This document shows, in pieces, positions 41,586 through 49,451 of a stretch of 64,000 nucleotides of DNA. The translations under genes were made by a program, and so were the position numbers. Position 1 is the first letter of the stretch, and each line of letters begins with the position of its first letter. The notes below the pieces were generated by a model. It had not been told where the DNA came from. It was given only the letters and a program-made list of their open reading frames with translations, and made no database searches. The DNA is from CADEFQ01 sp050249415 (lineage in GTDB: Bacteria > Pseudomonadota > Gammaproteobacteria > Steroidobacterales > Steroidobacteraceae): NCBI GenBank assembly GCA_050249415.1, contig JBFWQO010000001.1, positions 62,001-126,000 on the forward strand, given 5' to 3'.

Positions 41586-42385
41586 GTCGCGGATGATAGC
41601 TGCTCGGGGGCGCGCGCTTCGTCCTCACGGCGCAGCATTTCCCCCGCGAGCGCGAGATAGGCGAGCGCACCGCGGGATTCGCGGTCATGGAACATCGCAG
41701 GGCGCCCGAACGAGGGCGCCTCCGCGAGGCGCACGTTGCGCGGCACGACCGTACGGAACACCTTGTCGCCGAAGTGCTCGATCAGCTGGGCGCTCACCTC
41801 ATTGGCGAGGTTGTTGCGCGGGTCGAACATCGTGCGCAGGATGCCCTCGATCGCGAGATCGGGATTCACGGCCGCACGGATCTGCTCGATCGTCGACACG
41901 AGCGCCGAGAGCCCCTCGAGCGCGTAGTACTCGCATTGCATCGGGATCAGCACGCTGTCGGCTGCCACCAGCGCGTTCACGGTCAGCATGTTGAGCGCCG
42001 GCGGGCAATCGATCAGGATCTGGTCGTACTGCTCGCGCACGGGGCGCAGCGCATGGCGCAGCTTCAGCTCGCGGCCGGTGATCATCGTGAGGAGGCGCAC
42101 CTCGACCGAGGTGAGGTCCTGGTTCGCAGGCAGCAGGAACATGCCGGCCTGCTCCACCGGCACGATCGCGCTCTCGATGTCGCACTCGCCCAGCATCACC
42201 TCGCAGGTTCCGCGCACGACCCGGGATTTCTCGACGCCGCAGCCCATCGTCGCATTGCCCTGCGGATCGAGGTCGATCAGCAGCACGCGCCGCCGCGTCG
42301 CCGCGAGCGACGCGGCGAGATTGACGGCGGTCGTCGTCTTGCCCACGCCGCCTTTCTGGTTCGCGATCGCGATGACCCGCTTCAT
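41582..42385 (-). CDS. parA: Chromosome-partitioning ATPase ParA
   Basis: 267 residues, ParA/Soj type: MKRVIAIANQKGGVGKTTTAVNLAASLA (deviant Walker A), VLLIDLDPQGNATMGCG, and LIDCPPALNMLTVNALVAADSVLIPMQCEYYALEGLSAL. It acts with ParB in chromosome segregation. It ends coupled to parB and begins 10 bp after the metallopeptidase stop. TAAACT sits 7 nt before the ATG. Confidence 0.97.
   Translation of the reverse strand: MKRVIAIANQKGGVGKTTTAVNLAASLAATRRRVLLIDLDPQGNATMGCGVEKSRVVRGTCEVMLGECDIESAIVPVEQAGMFLLPANQDLTSVEVRLLTMITGRELKLRHALRPVREQYDQILIDCPPALNMLTVNALVAADSVLIPMQCEYYALEGLSALVSTIEQIRAAVNPDLAIEGILRTMFDPRNNLANEVSAQLIEHFGDKVFRTVVPRNVRLAEAPSFGRPAMFHDRESRGALAYLALAGEMLRREDEARAPEQLSSAT
41593..41598 (-). 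promoter_or_regulatory. -10-like hexamer 7 nt before parB
   Basis: TATCAT on the minus strand, inside the end of parA. Because parB overlaps parA this may be coincidence or an internal leaderless promoter. Confidence 0.25.
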
Positions 42386-42392
42386 GCGCGCG

Positions 42393-42398
42393 AGTTTA
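42393..42398 (-). promoter_or_regulatory. -10-like hexamer 7 nt before parA
   Basis: TAAACT on the minus strand, 7 nt from the ATG; 4 of 6 match to TATAAT and overlapping the stop of the metallopeptidase gene. Confidence 0.25.
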
Positions 42399-43973
42399 GC
42401 GGCTCGCGTCGGCGGCGGCTGCCAGTTCGGCGGCCCAGCGCTCGAGCGCGCGGCGGTAGGCGGGTGACCGGGCATACCGCGCGGCGCGGCTCGCCGAGGC
42501 GACCGCTGCGGTATAGCGCCCGAGCTGCGCACACAGGCGCGCCTCCTGCGCGGCGAGGTCCGTGTGCGTCGGATACAGCGCGGTAGCCTGCTGCACGAGC
42601 GCGAGCGTCGTGCCGGGGTCGCGGTCCGCGAGCAATGCGTCGATGGCCGTAACCGACAAGGTGGCTCCGAGGCCCTGGTCCGGATCGCTCGCGTACGGCA
42701 ACACCGCGGCACGCGCGGCCTGCAGCATCGCGACCTGCGCTGCGGACGGCTTCGCCGGCTCGTCCTGCACGGCGAACGCCTCGTCGATCAGTTCCTCGAC
42801 CGTCGCGTCATCGCCGGCCTTTGGCTTGCGCGGCAGCAGGGCACGGGTCACGAGCCGCGACTGCGCGCGCACCGCGGCCACGGTCGCCTCGGGCCCCGCC
42901 GCGGCCCCGAGCGCCTTGCGCGTCCAGTCGAGGGCCTCGGCATCCCGATCCTGACGCAGCCGAACGAACGCCATCGCCGCCTGCGCGAGCGGCAGCGCCG
43001 GGTCGAGCGCGAGCGCACGCGTCGCGCGTTTTTCCGCATCGTCCGGATTGCGACCGACGTCGAGCCCCGCGATCGCGAGGCGCGCGAGCGCGACCGGCTC
43101 GGGAAGCGGCCGGATGACGACATCCTTCGCGTCGGGCAGCGGCTTGTCGAAGCTCAGCCGAAAGCCCCCTATCCGCCCCTTCTGCCGATAGGCGCGGATC
43201 TCCGCATCGAGCGTGTCGAGGCTCACGCCGAACGCCTTCTGCACCGCCTCCGCGATCGGCGTGCCGGCATTGATCTCCCGCAGGTAGACCGGCATCTGCT
43301 TGCCGCGCGCGGGATTGCCGATCAGCATGTAGTGCGCACTGAGCCACGACTGGGCATAGAACATCGGCGCGATCCCGTGCCGGCGGTAGGCGGGCGAATC
43401 GCGGTCCACGGCGAACAGCATCGACGTGGGCATCAGCTCGAAGTAGGCAAAGTCCATCTTGCGCGCGGCGGGCACGAGGCCGAACTCGATCCTGCCGCCG
43501 CGCTCGCGCAGCGAACTGAACACTTCCGCGACGCCCTCGTCCCACCAGGCCGGCAGGATCAGGTCCGAGCCCGCCTGCAGCATGAAGTGCATGTACTCGT
43601 GGAATACGACCTCACGCGACTTCAGTCCGGCGGGTGTGCGGTCGAAGACGATGAAGTTCGCGTGCGTTTGCGGCAGGAAAAACCCGGCGATGTGCGGCGC
43701 CGGCGCAAAGCTGCGCCACTCGGCGGCATCGAGCGCGTACATCTGCGTCGGCATGCGGGGCGTGCCGCGCGTGAGCGGCGCGAGCACGCCGAGTCCGAAC
43801 TTGAACACCGCGAAATCGCGCAGCGTGGCTCGCGCGTACCCCTCCCTCGCGTCGGTGACGAGCACGAAGTCGTCGATGCGCGCCTCGAGCCAGTCGCGCG
43901 CGGCGGCGACCTCCGCGGCACAGGCGAGCACGGCCACCGCGAGCCAGGCCGGCGCCCCCCGTTTCGTTCTCAT
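42396..43973 (-). CDS. Exported HExxH metallopeptidase-like TPR protein
   Basis: 525 residues. A signal peptide (residues 1-25, ending EVAAA) precedes a domain with a gluzincin motif H125-E126-Y-M-H129 (VVFHEYMHFML) and E146 in WWDEGVAEVF, 17 residues on, as the probable third zinc ligand. Residues about 290-525 form helical TPR-like repeats (LARLAIAGLDVGRNPDDAEKRATRALALDPALPLAQAAMAFVRL). It resembles DUF1570-type secreted metallopeptidases. It is inserted between rsmG and parA, 7 bp after rsmG. The substrate is unknown. Confidence 0.72.
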   Translation of the reverse strand: MRTKRGAPAWLAVAVLACAAEVAAARDWLEARIDDFVLVTDAREGYARATLRDFAVFKFGLGVLAPLTRGTPRMPTQMYALDAAEWRSFAPAPHIAGFFLPQTHANFIVFDRTPAGLKSREVVFHEYMHFMLQAGSDLILPAWWDEGVAEVFSSLRERGGRIEFGLVPAARKMDFAYFELMPTSMLFAVDRDSPAYRRHGIAPMFYAQSWLSAHYMLIGNPARGKQMPVYLREINAGTPIAEAVQKAFGVSLDTLDAEIRAYRQKGRIGGFRLSFDKPLPDAKDVVIRPLPEPVALARLAIAGLDVGRNPDDAEKRATRALALDPALPLAQAAMAFVRLRQDRDAEALDWTRKALGAAAGPEATVAAVRAQSRLVTRALLPRKPKAGDDATVEELIDEAFAVQDEPAKPSAAQVAMLQAARAAVLPYASDPDQGLGATLSVTAIDALLADRDPGTTLALVQQATALYPTHTDLAAQEARLCAQLGRYTAAVASASRAARYARSPAYRRALERWAAELAAAADASR

Positions 43974-43979
43974 GCCGGT

Positions 43980-43985
43980 CTCATA
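43980..43985 (-). promoter_or_regulatory. -10-like hexamer 6 nt before the metallopeptidase start
   Basis: TATGAG on the minus strand, with TTGCGG 18 bp upstream as a poor -35. Overlaps the rsmG stop. Confidence 0.25.
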
Positions 43986-44628
43986 CCGCAGGACAGCGCA
44001 GCACCGCAAGCGTGCGGACCGCATCGATCCCGGGCACCCGCAGGTCGTGCAGGGCGAGCGCCTGCCAGCGGGCAGGCAACTCGCGCATCTCCTCGTCGAG
44101 CCGCGCGCTCTTCATCGCGAGCACCCGTGTATGGGGCCCGCACAGCCGCTGCACCTGCGCCAGGAGTCGCGGCAGCGGCGCGAACGCCCGCGCGACGACC
44201 GTGTCGAACGGCACGGCCGGCGCGAGGTCCTCGACACGGGCATGCAGCGGCGTGACGTTCGGGAGACCGAGCGTGCGCGCCGCGTGCGCAACGAAGCGGA
44301 TCTTCTTGTTGTTCGAGTCGATCAGCGTGCACTGCCGCCGGGGTGCGACGGTCGCGAGCGGCAGCCCGGGAAAGCCCGCGCCCGTGCCGACATCCGCGAG
44401 CGTCGTACCCGCGACGAACGGGGCGATCGACAGGCTGTCGAGCAGGTGGTGCGTGAGCATCGCCTCGCGCCCCTCGATCGACGTGAGGTTATAGCTCCTG
44501 TTCCAGCGGGCGAGCTCATCGAGCAGGCGCAGCAGGCGCCGTGCCTGTTCCGCATCGAGGGCCACCCCGAGCGCGGCGGCGTCACGCACGAGGCGCGCGT
44601 GTTCCGCCGCCTGTGCGCCCGCGCCCAC
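43981..44628 (-). CDS. rsmG: 16S rRNA m7G527 methyltransferase RsmG
   Basis: 215 residues from GTG 44628. The SAM-binding motif is LADVGTGAGFPGLPLATVAP, preceded by WNRSYNLTSIEGREAMLTHHLLDSLSI, the RsmG signature; KIRFVAHAARTLGLPNVTPLHARVEDL follows. It methylates G527 of 16S rRNA. The start was set just 4 bp after the prpD stop, which places rsmG at the end of the propionate operon; its usual upstream neighbour mnmG is not here. Confidence 0.95.
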   Translation of the reverse strand: MGAGAQAAEHARLVRDAAALGVALDAEQARRLLRLLDELARWNRSYNLTSIEGREAMLTHHLLDSLSIAPFVAGTTLADVGTGAGFPGLPLATVAPRRQCTLIDSNNKKIRFVAHAARTLGLPNVTPLHARVEDLAPAVPFDTVVARAFAPLPRLLAQVQRLCGPHTRVLAMKSARLDEEMRELPARWQALALHDLRVPGIDAVRTLAVLRCPAV

Positions 44629-44632
44629 GAGG

Positions 44633-46084
44633 TCAGTTCCTGACCATCGCCGCGACGAAGTCGTGCACCGGCAGCGCATCGAGCTTCGCGGCATCGCGAA
44701 AGAGTACCGTGATCGCCGCCGCCTGCTTCGCGGAAAAGTGCGCCGCCACCGATGTCTCGAACTTCTTCACGAGCACCGGCATGCCCTCGTCACGGCGCTT
44801 CCTGTGGCCGATCGGGACATCGACGTGCACGCGCGGCGTCGCGCCGCCGTCCCTGAAGAACACCTGCACCGCGTTGCCGATGTAGCGCTTGTCGCGCTCG
44901 TAGTATTCCTTCGTGAAAGTCGCGTTCTCCCGGACTTCCATCACGTCGCGGAGCGCATCGACGCGCGGATCGCGCGCGACCCCGTCCTCGTAGTCCGCCG
45001 CGGTCAGGCGACCGAAGATGAGCGGGATCGCCACCATGTACTGGATGCAGTGGTCGCGATCGGCGGGGTTCGCGAGCGGCCCCGTCTTGTCGATGATCCG
45101 CACGCCCGGTTCCTGCGTCTCGATCACGATCTTCGTGATGTCCCGCAACCGGTCCTTCACCGCGGGGTGCAGTTGCATCGCGCACTCGACGGCGGTCTGC
45201 GCGTGGAACTCCGCCGGGAAGCTGATCTTGAACAGCACGTTCTCCATCACGTAGCTGCCGAGCGGCTGCGCGAGCGTGACCGGCTTGCCCTTGAACAGCA
45301 CGTCCTGGAAGCCCCAGGCCTTCGCCGACAGCGCCGACGGATAACCCATCTCGCCGGTCATCGCGATGAAGGCGTGGCGCACCGCTCGGCTGGTCGCGTC
45401 TCCGGCCGCCCAGCTCTTGCGCGAGCCAGTGTTCGGCGCGTGCCGGTAGGTGCGCAGCGCACCGCCGTCGATCCACGCATTCGACACCGCGTTCACGACC
45501 TGCTCGCGCGTGCCGCCGAGCATCGCCGTCACGACCGCAGTCGAGGCGACGCGCACCAGCAGCACGTGGTCGAGGCCGACGCGGTTGAAGCTGTTCTCGA
45601 GCGCGAGGATGCCCTGCACCTCGTGCGCCTTGATCATGCCGGTCAGCACGTCGCGCACGGTGAGCGGTTTGCCGCCCTCCATGACAGCCTTGCGCGACAG
45701 GTAATCGGCGACGGCGAGGATGCCGCCGAGGTTGTCGGACGGGTGCCCCCATTCGGCCGCGAGCCACGTGTCGTTGAAGTCGAGCCAGCGGATCATCGCG
45801 CCGATGTTGAACGCCGCCTGCACCGGGTCGAGTTCGTAGCTCGTGCCCGGCACGCGCGCTCCGCCCGGCATCGTCGCGCCCGGAACCACCGGCCCCATCA
45901 TGCGGGTGCACGCCGGGTACGCGAGCGCCTGGAAGCCGCAGGCGAGCGTGTCCATCAGGCAATGGCGCGCCGTGTCGTAGGCGAGCGGCGAGTCGATCGC
46001 ATGGTCCTTCGCGTAGGTCGCGATATCGACGAGCACCGGATCGGGGGCGGGGCGTTGGGCGGACTTGTGGTCGTGGGAAGACAT
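44633..46084 (-). CDS. prpD: MmgE/PrpD family 2-methylcitrate dehydratase
   Basis: 483 residues. The fold-typical segments DTLACGFQAL, WLDFNDTWLAAEWGHPSDNLGGILAVADYL, IKAHEVQGILALENSFNRVGLDHVLLVRVASTAVV and SWAAGDATSRAVRHAFIA identify PrpD, which dehydrates 2-methylcitrate to 2-methyl-cis-aconitate. It follows prpC with a palindromic spacer of 278 bp, the largest non-coding gap in the window. It carries the final dehydration enzyme; acnD/prpF are not seen. Confidence 0.95.
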   Translation of the reverse strand: MSSHDHKSAQRPAPDPVLVDIATYAKDHAIDSPLAYDTARHCLMDTLACGFQALAYPACTRMMGPVVPGATMPGGARVPGTSYELDPVQAAFNIGAMIRWLDFNDTWLAAEWGHPSDNLGGILAVADYLSRKAVMEGGKPLTVRDVLTGMIKAHEVQGILALENSFNRVGLDHVLLVRVASTAVVTAMLGGTREQVVNAVSNAWIDGGALRTYRHAPNTGSRKSWAAGDATSRAVRHAFIAMTGEMGYPSALSAKAWGFQDVLFKGKPVTLAQPLGSYVMENVLFKISFPAEFHAQTAVECAMQLHPAVKDRLRDITKIVIETQEPGVRIIDKTGPLANPADRDHCIQYMVAIPLIFGRLTAADYEDGVARDPRVDALRDVMEVRENATFTKEYYERDKRYIGNAVQVFFRDGGATPRVHVDVPIGHRKRRDEGMPVLVKKFETSVAAHFSAKQAAAITVLFRDAAKLDALPVHDFVAAMVRN

Positions 46085-46143
46085 GGACGCGGGTCAACCT
46101 CAGGGTAGGACGAGTACGTGCGCGGGTGCGTGCGTGTACGTGA

Positions 46144-46350
46144 GTTCGGAAGGGAGGCCGGGGTCGTTCGCCGCGGCCCGGTTCCGGGTCGCGCGCGCCG
46201 CGTCTCGCGGCGTACCCTCGCGTCGGGGGGCGATGCGCGTGGTTCTCCAGTCGAACGTCAGAGCGTCGCGGTCGCGCATCGCCTTTCCCCGCCGCTCGGC
46301 GCGCTCCACGGAACCTCCCGCGGCGAACGACCCCGACCGCGCGTCCGAAC
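46144..46350. repeat. 207-bp imperfect palindrome between prpC and prpD
   Basis: The outer ends GTTCGGA (46144-46150) and TCCGAAC (46344-46350) pair; perfect blocks inside are 46160-46176 with 46318-46334 (17 bp), 46180-46186 with 46309-46315 (7 bp) and 46229-46239 with 46273-46283 (11 bp). The loop is 46240-46272. It fits a MITE-like element or a large RNA hairpin. No target-site duplication was obvious. Confidence 0.7.
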
Positions 46351-46362
46351 GCGCATGCGCGC

Positions 46363-47520
46363 TCACGGGCGCTTGTCGATCGGCACGAACGCCCGCGTCT
46401 CCGGCCCCACGTAGTTCGCCGCCGGGCGGATGATCTTGCCGTCGGCGCGCTGCTCGATCACGTGTGCGCTCCAGCCGGTGGTGCGCGCGACCACGAACAG
46501 CGGTGTGAACATCGCGGTCGGGATCTGCATCAGGTTGTAGGACACCGCGCTGTACCAGTCGACGTTCGGGAACAACTGCTTCGCATCCCACATCACGCGC
46601 TCGAGCCGCTCGGCGATGTTGTACCGCTTCGTGTCGCCGGCCTCTGCCGCGAGACGCCGCGCCACACCCTTGATCACCTGGCTGCGTGGATCGGCGAGCG
46701 CATAGACCGGGTGGCCGAAGCCGATGACCACTTCCTTCGCCGCCACGCGTCGGCGAATGTCCTCCTCGGCGGCATCGGGCGTCTCGTAGCGCTGCTGGAT
46801 CCCGAGCGCGCCTTCGTTCGCGCCGCCGTGCTTCGGGCCGCGCAGCGCGCCGATCGCGCCGGTGAGGCACGAGTGGATGTCGGAGCCCGTGCCCGCGATC
46901 ACGCGCGCGGTGAAGGTCGACGCATTGAACTCGTGCTCCGCATAGAGGATGAACGAAGTGTGCATCGCGCGCACCCAGGAGGCCGGCGGCGCCTGCCGGT
47001 GCAGCAGGTGCAGGAAGTGGCCGCCGATCGAGTCGTCCTGCGTCTCGACGTGGACGCGATGGCCCGAGTGGCTGTAGTGATACCAGTAGCAGAGCATCGA
47101 ACCGAGCGAGGCGATCAGCTGGTCGGCGATTTCGCGCGCGCCGGCGTCGCCGTGGTCTTCCTTCTCCGGCATCGCGCAGCCGAGCGCCGAGACGCCCGTG
47201 CGCAGCACATCCATCGGATGGCTCGACGCGGGCAGCGACTCGAGCGTGGTGCGCACCACCGCGGGAAGGCTGCGCAGCCCCTGCAGCTTCTTCTTGTAGG
47301 CCGCGAGTGCGGCACGGTTCGGCAGCGTGCCGTGGATCAGCAGGTGCGCGATCTCCTCGAACTCGCAGTTTCCGGCGACCTCGAGGATGTCGTAACCGCG
47401 ATAGGCGAGGTCGTTGCCGGTGCGCGCGACGGCGCACAGCGCCGTGTTGCCCGCAGTGACTCCCGAGAGCGCGACGGACTTCTTCGGCTGCGGTCCGCCG
47501 GCCTGCGTCGGTTCAGTCAT
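46363..47520 (-). CDS. prpC: 2-methylcitrate synthase
   Basis: 385 residues. Citrate-synthase fold with GVTAGNTALCAVARTGNDLAYRGYDI at the N-terminus, the active-site blocks SCLTGAIGALRGPKHGGANEGAL and VIGFGHPVYALADPRS, and YNIAERLERVMWDAKQLFPNVDWYSAVSYNLMQIPTAMFTPLFVVARTTGWSAHVIEQR. These are typical of PrpC/short citrate synthases that condense propionyl-CoA with oxaloacetate. The start overlaps the end of prpB by 8 bp. Confidence 0.96.
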   Translation of the reverse strand: MTEPTQAGGPQPKKSVALSGVTAGNTALCAVARTGNDLAYRGYDILEVAGNCEFEEIAHLLIHGTLPNRAALAAYKKKLQGLRSLPAVVRTTLESLPASSHPMDVLRTGVSALGCAMPEKEDHGDAGAREIADQLIASLGSMLCYWYHYSHSGHRVHVETQDDSIGGHFLHLLHRQAPPASWVRAMHTSFILYAEHEFNASTFTARVIAGTGSDIHSCLTGAIGALRGPKHGGANEGALGIQQRYETPDAAEEDIRRRVAAKEVVIGFGHPVYALADPRSQVIKGVARRLAAEAGDTKRYNIAERLERVMWDAKQLFPNVDWYSAVSYNLMQIPTAMFTPLFVVARTTGWSAHVIEQRADGKIIRPAANYVGPETRAFVPIDKRP

Positions 47521-48406
47521 CGGCTTTCTCCTGTCCGAAGAGGGCATCGATCTTCCGCTCGTAGTCGTGGTAGCCGAGCATGTCGTAGAGCTCGGTGCGC
47601 GTCTGCATCGTGTCGATCACGGCACGCTGCGTGCCGTCGCGGCGGATCGCACCGTACACGCCGAACGCCGCACGGCTCATCGCGCGAAACGCCGACAGCG
47701 GATAGAGCACGAGGCGGATGCCGGCGCCTTCGAGCTCGGTGGTCGTAAAAAGCGGTGTCTTGCCGAATTCCGTGATGTTCGCGAGCACCGGCACGCGCAC
47801 GGCGCGCGTGAACTGCCGGTACTCGTCGAGCGTGGCGAGCGCCTCGGCGAAGATCATGTCGGCGCCGGCCTCGACGTAGCGCAGCGCGCGCTCGACCGCG
47901 GCCGCCTGGCCCTCGACCGCGTGCGCATCGGTGCGCGCCATGATCACGAACGAGGCATCGGTGCGGCCGTCGACCGCGGCCTTGAGCCGGTCGACCATCT
48001 CCGCGGGCGGGACGAGCGCCTTGCCCGGGCGATGCCCGCACCGCTTCGCCTGCACCTGGTCCTCGAGGTGCATGCCGCCCGCGCCCGACCGGACCAGATC
48101 GCGGCTCGTGCGCGCGATGTTGAATGCGCCGCCCCAGCCCGTATCGGCGTCGACCAGCAGCGGCAGGTCGGTCGCGCCCGCGATGCGCCGCACGTCTTCG
48201 CAGACATCGTTGAGCGAGGTGATGCCGAGATCGGGCAGCCCGAACGAGGCGTTCGCGACGCCGGCGCCCGACAGGTAAATGGCACGAAAGCCGGCACGCT
48301 GCGCGAGCAGGGCCGCGTACGCATTCACCGTGCCGACCACCTGCAAGGGGCGCTCGGCGTCGACGGCGGCGCGCAGCCGCGCGCCGGCGGAGTGATCGTG
48401 GGGCAT
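47513..48406 (-). CDS. prpB: Methylisocitrate lyase
   Basis: 297 residues. TIM barrel of the ICL/PEP-mutase superfamily: AGFRAIYLSGAGVAN, LPLLVDADTGWGGAFNIARTSRDL, GGMHLEDQVQAKRCGHRPGKALV (catalytic Cys of the K-R-C-G-H motif) and FVIMARTDAHAVEG. It cleaves 2-methylisocitrate into pyruvate and succinate. It is the first of the prpBCD genes; TACAAT lies 6 nt before the ATG, in the 27-bp gap after the acryloyl-CoA-reductase-like gene. Confidence 0.97.
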   Translation of the reverse strand: MPHDHSAGARLRAAVDAERPLQVVGTVNAYAALLAQRAGFRAIYLSGAGVANASFGLPDLGITSLNDVCEDVRRIAGATDLPLLVDADTGWGGAFNIARTSRDLVRSGAGGMHLEDQVQAKRCGHRPGKALVPPAEMVDRLKAAVDGRTDASFVIMARTDAHAVEGQAAAVERALRYVEAGADMIFAEALATLDEYRQFTRAVRVPVLANITEFGKTPLFTTTELEGAGIRLVLYPLSAFRAMSRAAFGVYGAIRRDGTQRAVIDTMQTRTELYDMLGYHDYERKIDALFGQEKADD

Positions 48407-48412
48407 GCGGAA

Positions 48413-48418
48413 ATTGTA
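48413..48418 (-). promoter_or_regulatory. -10-like hexamer 6 nt before prpB
   Basis: TACAAT on the minus strand between the upstream gene and prpB, 6 nt from the ATG; -35 weak. Confidence 0.35.
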
Positions 48419-48433
48419 GCGGAATGCGCCGGG

Positions 48434-49432
48434 TCAGTGGATCGCGACGACCGTGCGCCCGACCATGCCGCCCTCGAGCAGGGCGGCGAAGGCGCCGGGA
48501 AGATCCCCGAACGGGATGACGCGCGAACGGATCCGGTCGAGATGGCGCGGCACGAGGTCGGTTTCGATGCGCCGCCATACGGCGCACCGCAGCTCACGCG
48601 GCGTCGCCGACGAGTTGATCCCGAGCAGGTTCACGCCGCGCAGGATGAACGGCATCACGGTCGTTTCGAGCTTCGCGCTGCCCGCGAGGCCGACGCTCGC
48701 GATGTTGCCGCGGGAACCGACGGTGCGGGTGAGCCAGGTGAGCATCTCGCCGCCCACGTTGTCGATCGCGCCGGCCCAGCGTTCCGCCTCGAGCGGCTTC
48801 GAGCCGTAGTCGATGTCGTGTCGCAGCAGCACGTGCGCCGCGCCGAGTGCCCGCAGGTAGGGCGCATGCTGCGGCTTGCCGGTCACGGCCACGACCTCGT
48901 AGCCACGGCCCGCGAGAAGATCGATCGCGCAACTGCCGACACCGCCCGTCGCGCCCGTGACGACGACCGGTCCCATCGCGGGCGCCTGGCCGTTGTGCTC
49001 CATCCGGTGAATCGCGAGCGCGGCGGTGAAGCCCGCGGTGCCGAGCGTCATCGCACCCGGCGCATCGAGGCCGCGTGGCAGCGGAATGACGGCATCGCCC
49101 GGCACGCGCGCGATCTCGCTGTAGCCGCCGTCGATCGTTTCGGACAGGCCGCAGCCGGTGACGAGCACCGGGTCCCCGGCGGCGTAACGCGCATCGGTCG
49201 TCGATTCGACGCTGCCCGCGAGATCGATGCCGCCCACCAGCGGAAAGCGCCGCAGGATGCGGCCCGCACCGGTCGCGGCGAGCGCGTCCTTGTAGTTGAT
49301 TCCCGAGTGCGACACGCGGATCACGACTTCGCCCGCCGACAGGTCGGCGAGCGTGAGCTGCTCGAAACGCGCGACGACCTGTCCCTTTTCCTGATGGATC
49401 CGGTAGGCCTTGAAGGTGGCGGGTATCGACAT
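48434..49432 (-). CDS. acuI: MDR-superfamily acryloyl-CoA reductase (AcuI/YhdH-type)
   Basis: 332 residues, zinc-free MDR fold: VIRVSHSGINYKDALAATGAGRILRRFPLVGGIDLAGSV, GCGLSETIDGGYSEIARV, LGTAGFTAALAI and nucleotide loop VVVTGATGGVGSCAIDLLAGRGYEVVAVTGK. The SGINYKD and GGYSE-region pattern is typical of YhdH/AcuI enzymes, which reduce acryloyl-CoA to propionyl-CoA with NADPH. Next to prpBCD this would feed the methylcitrate cycle; the adjacency supports the substrate choice but does not prove it. Confidence 0.83.
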   Translation of the reverse strand: MSIPATFKAYRIHQEKGQVVARFEQLTLADLSAGEVVIRVSHSGINYKDALAATGAGRILRRFPLVGGIDLAGSVESTTDARYAAGDPVLVTGCGLSETIDGGYSEIARVPGDAVIPLPRGLDAPGAMTLGTAGFTAALAIHRMEHNGQAPAMGPVVVTGATGGVGSCAIDLLAGRGYEVVAVTGKPQHAPYLRALGAAHVLLRHDIDYGSKPLEAERWAGAIDNVGGEMLTWLTRTVGSRGNIASVGLAGSAKLETTVMPFILRGVNLLGINSSATPRELRCAVWRRIETDLVPRHLDRIRSRVIPFGDLPGAFAALLEGGMVGRTVVAIH

Positions 49433-49451
49433 GGCGTTGCTCCGGGAAAGC

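Noticed and set aside
40668..42385. parS sites near parAB and an origin of replication
   Set aside because: No TGTTTCACGTGAAACA-like 16-mer, DnaA-box cluster or AT-rich unwinding region was seen; dnaA is not in the window.
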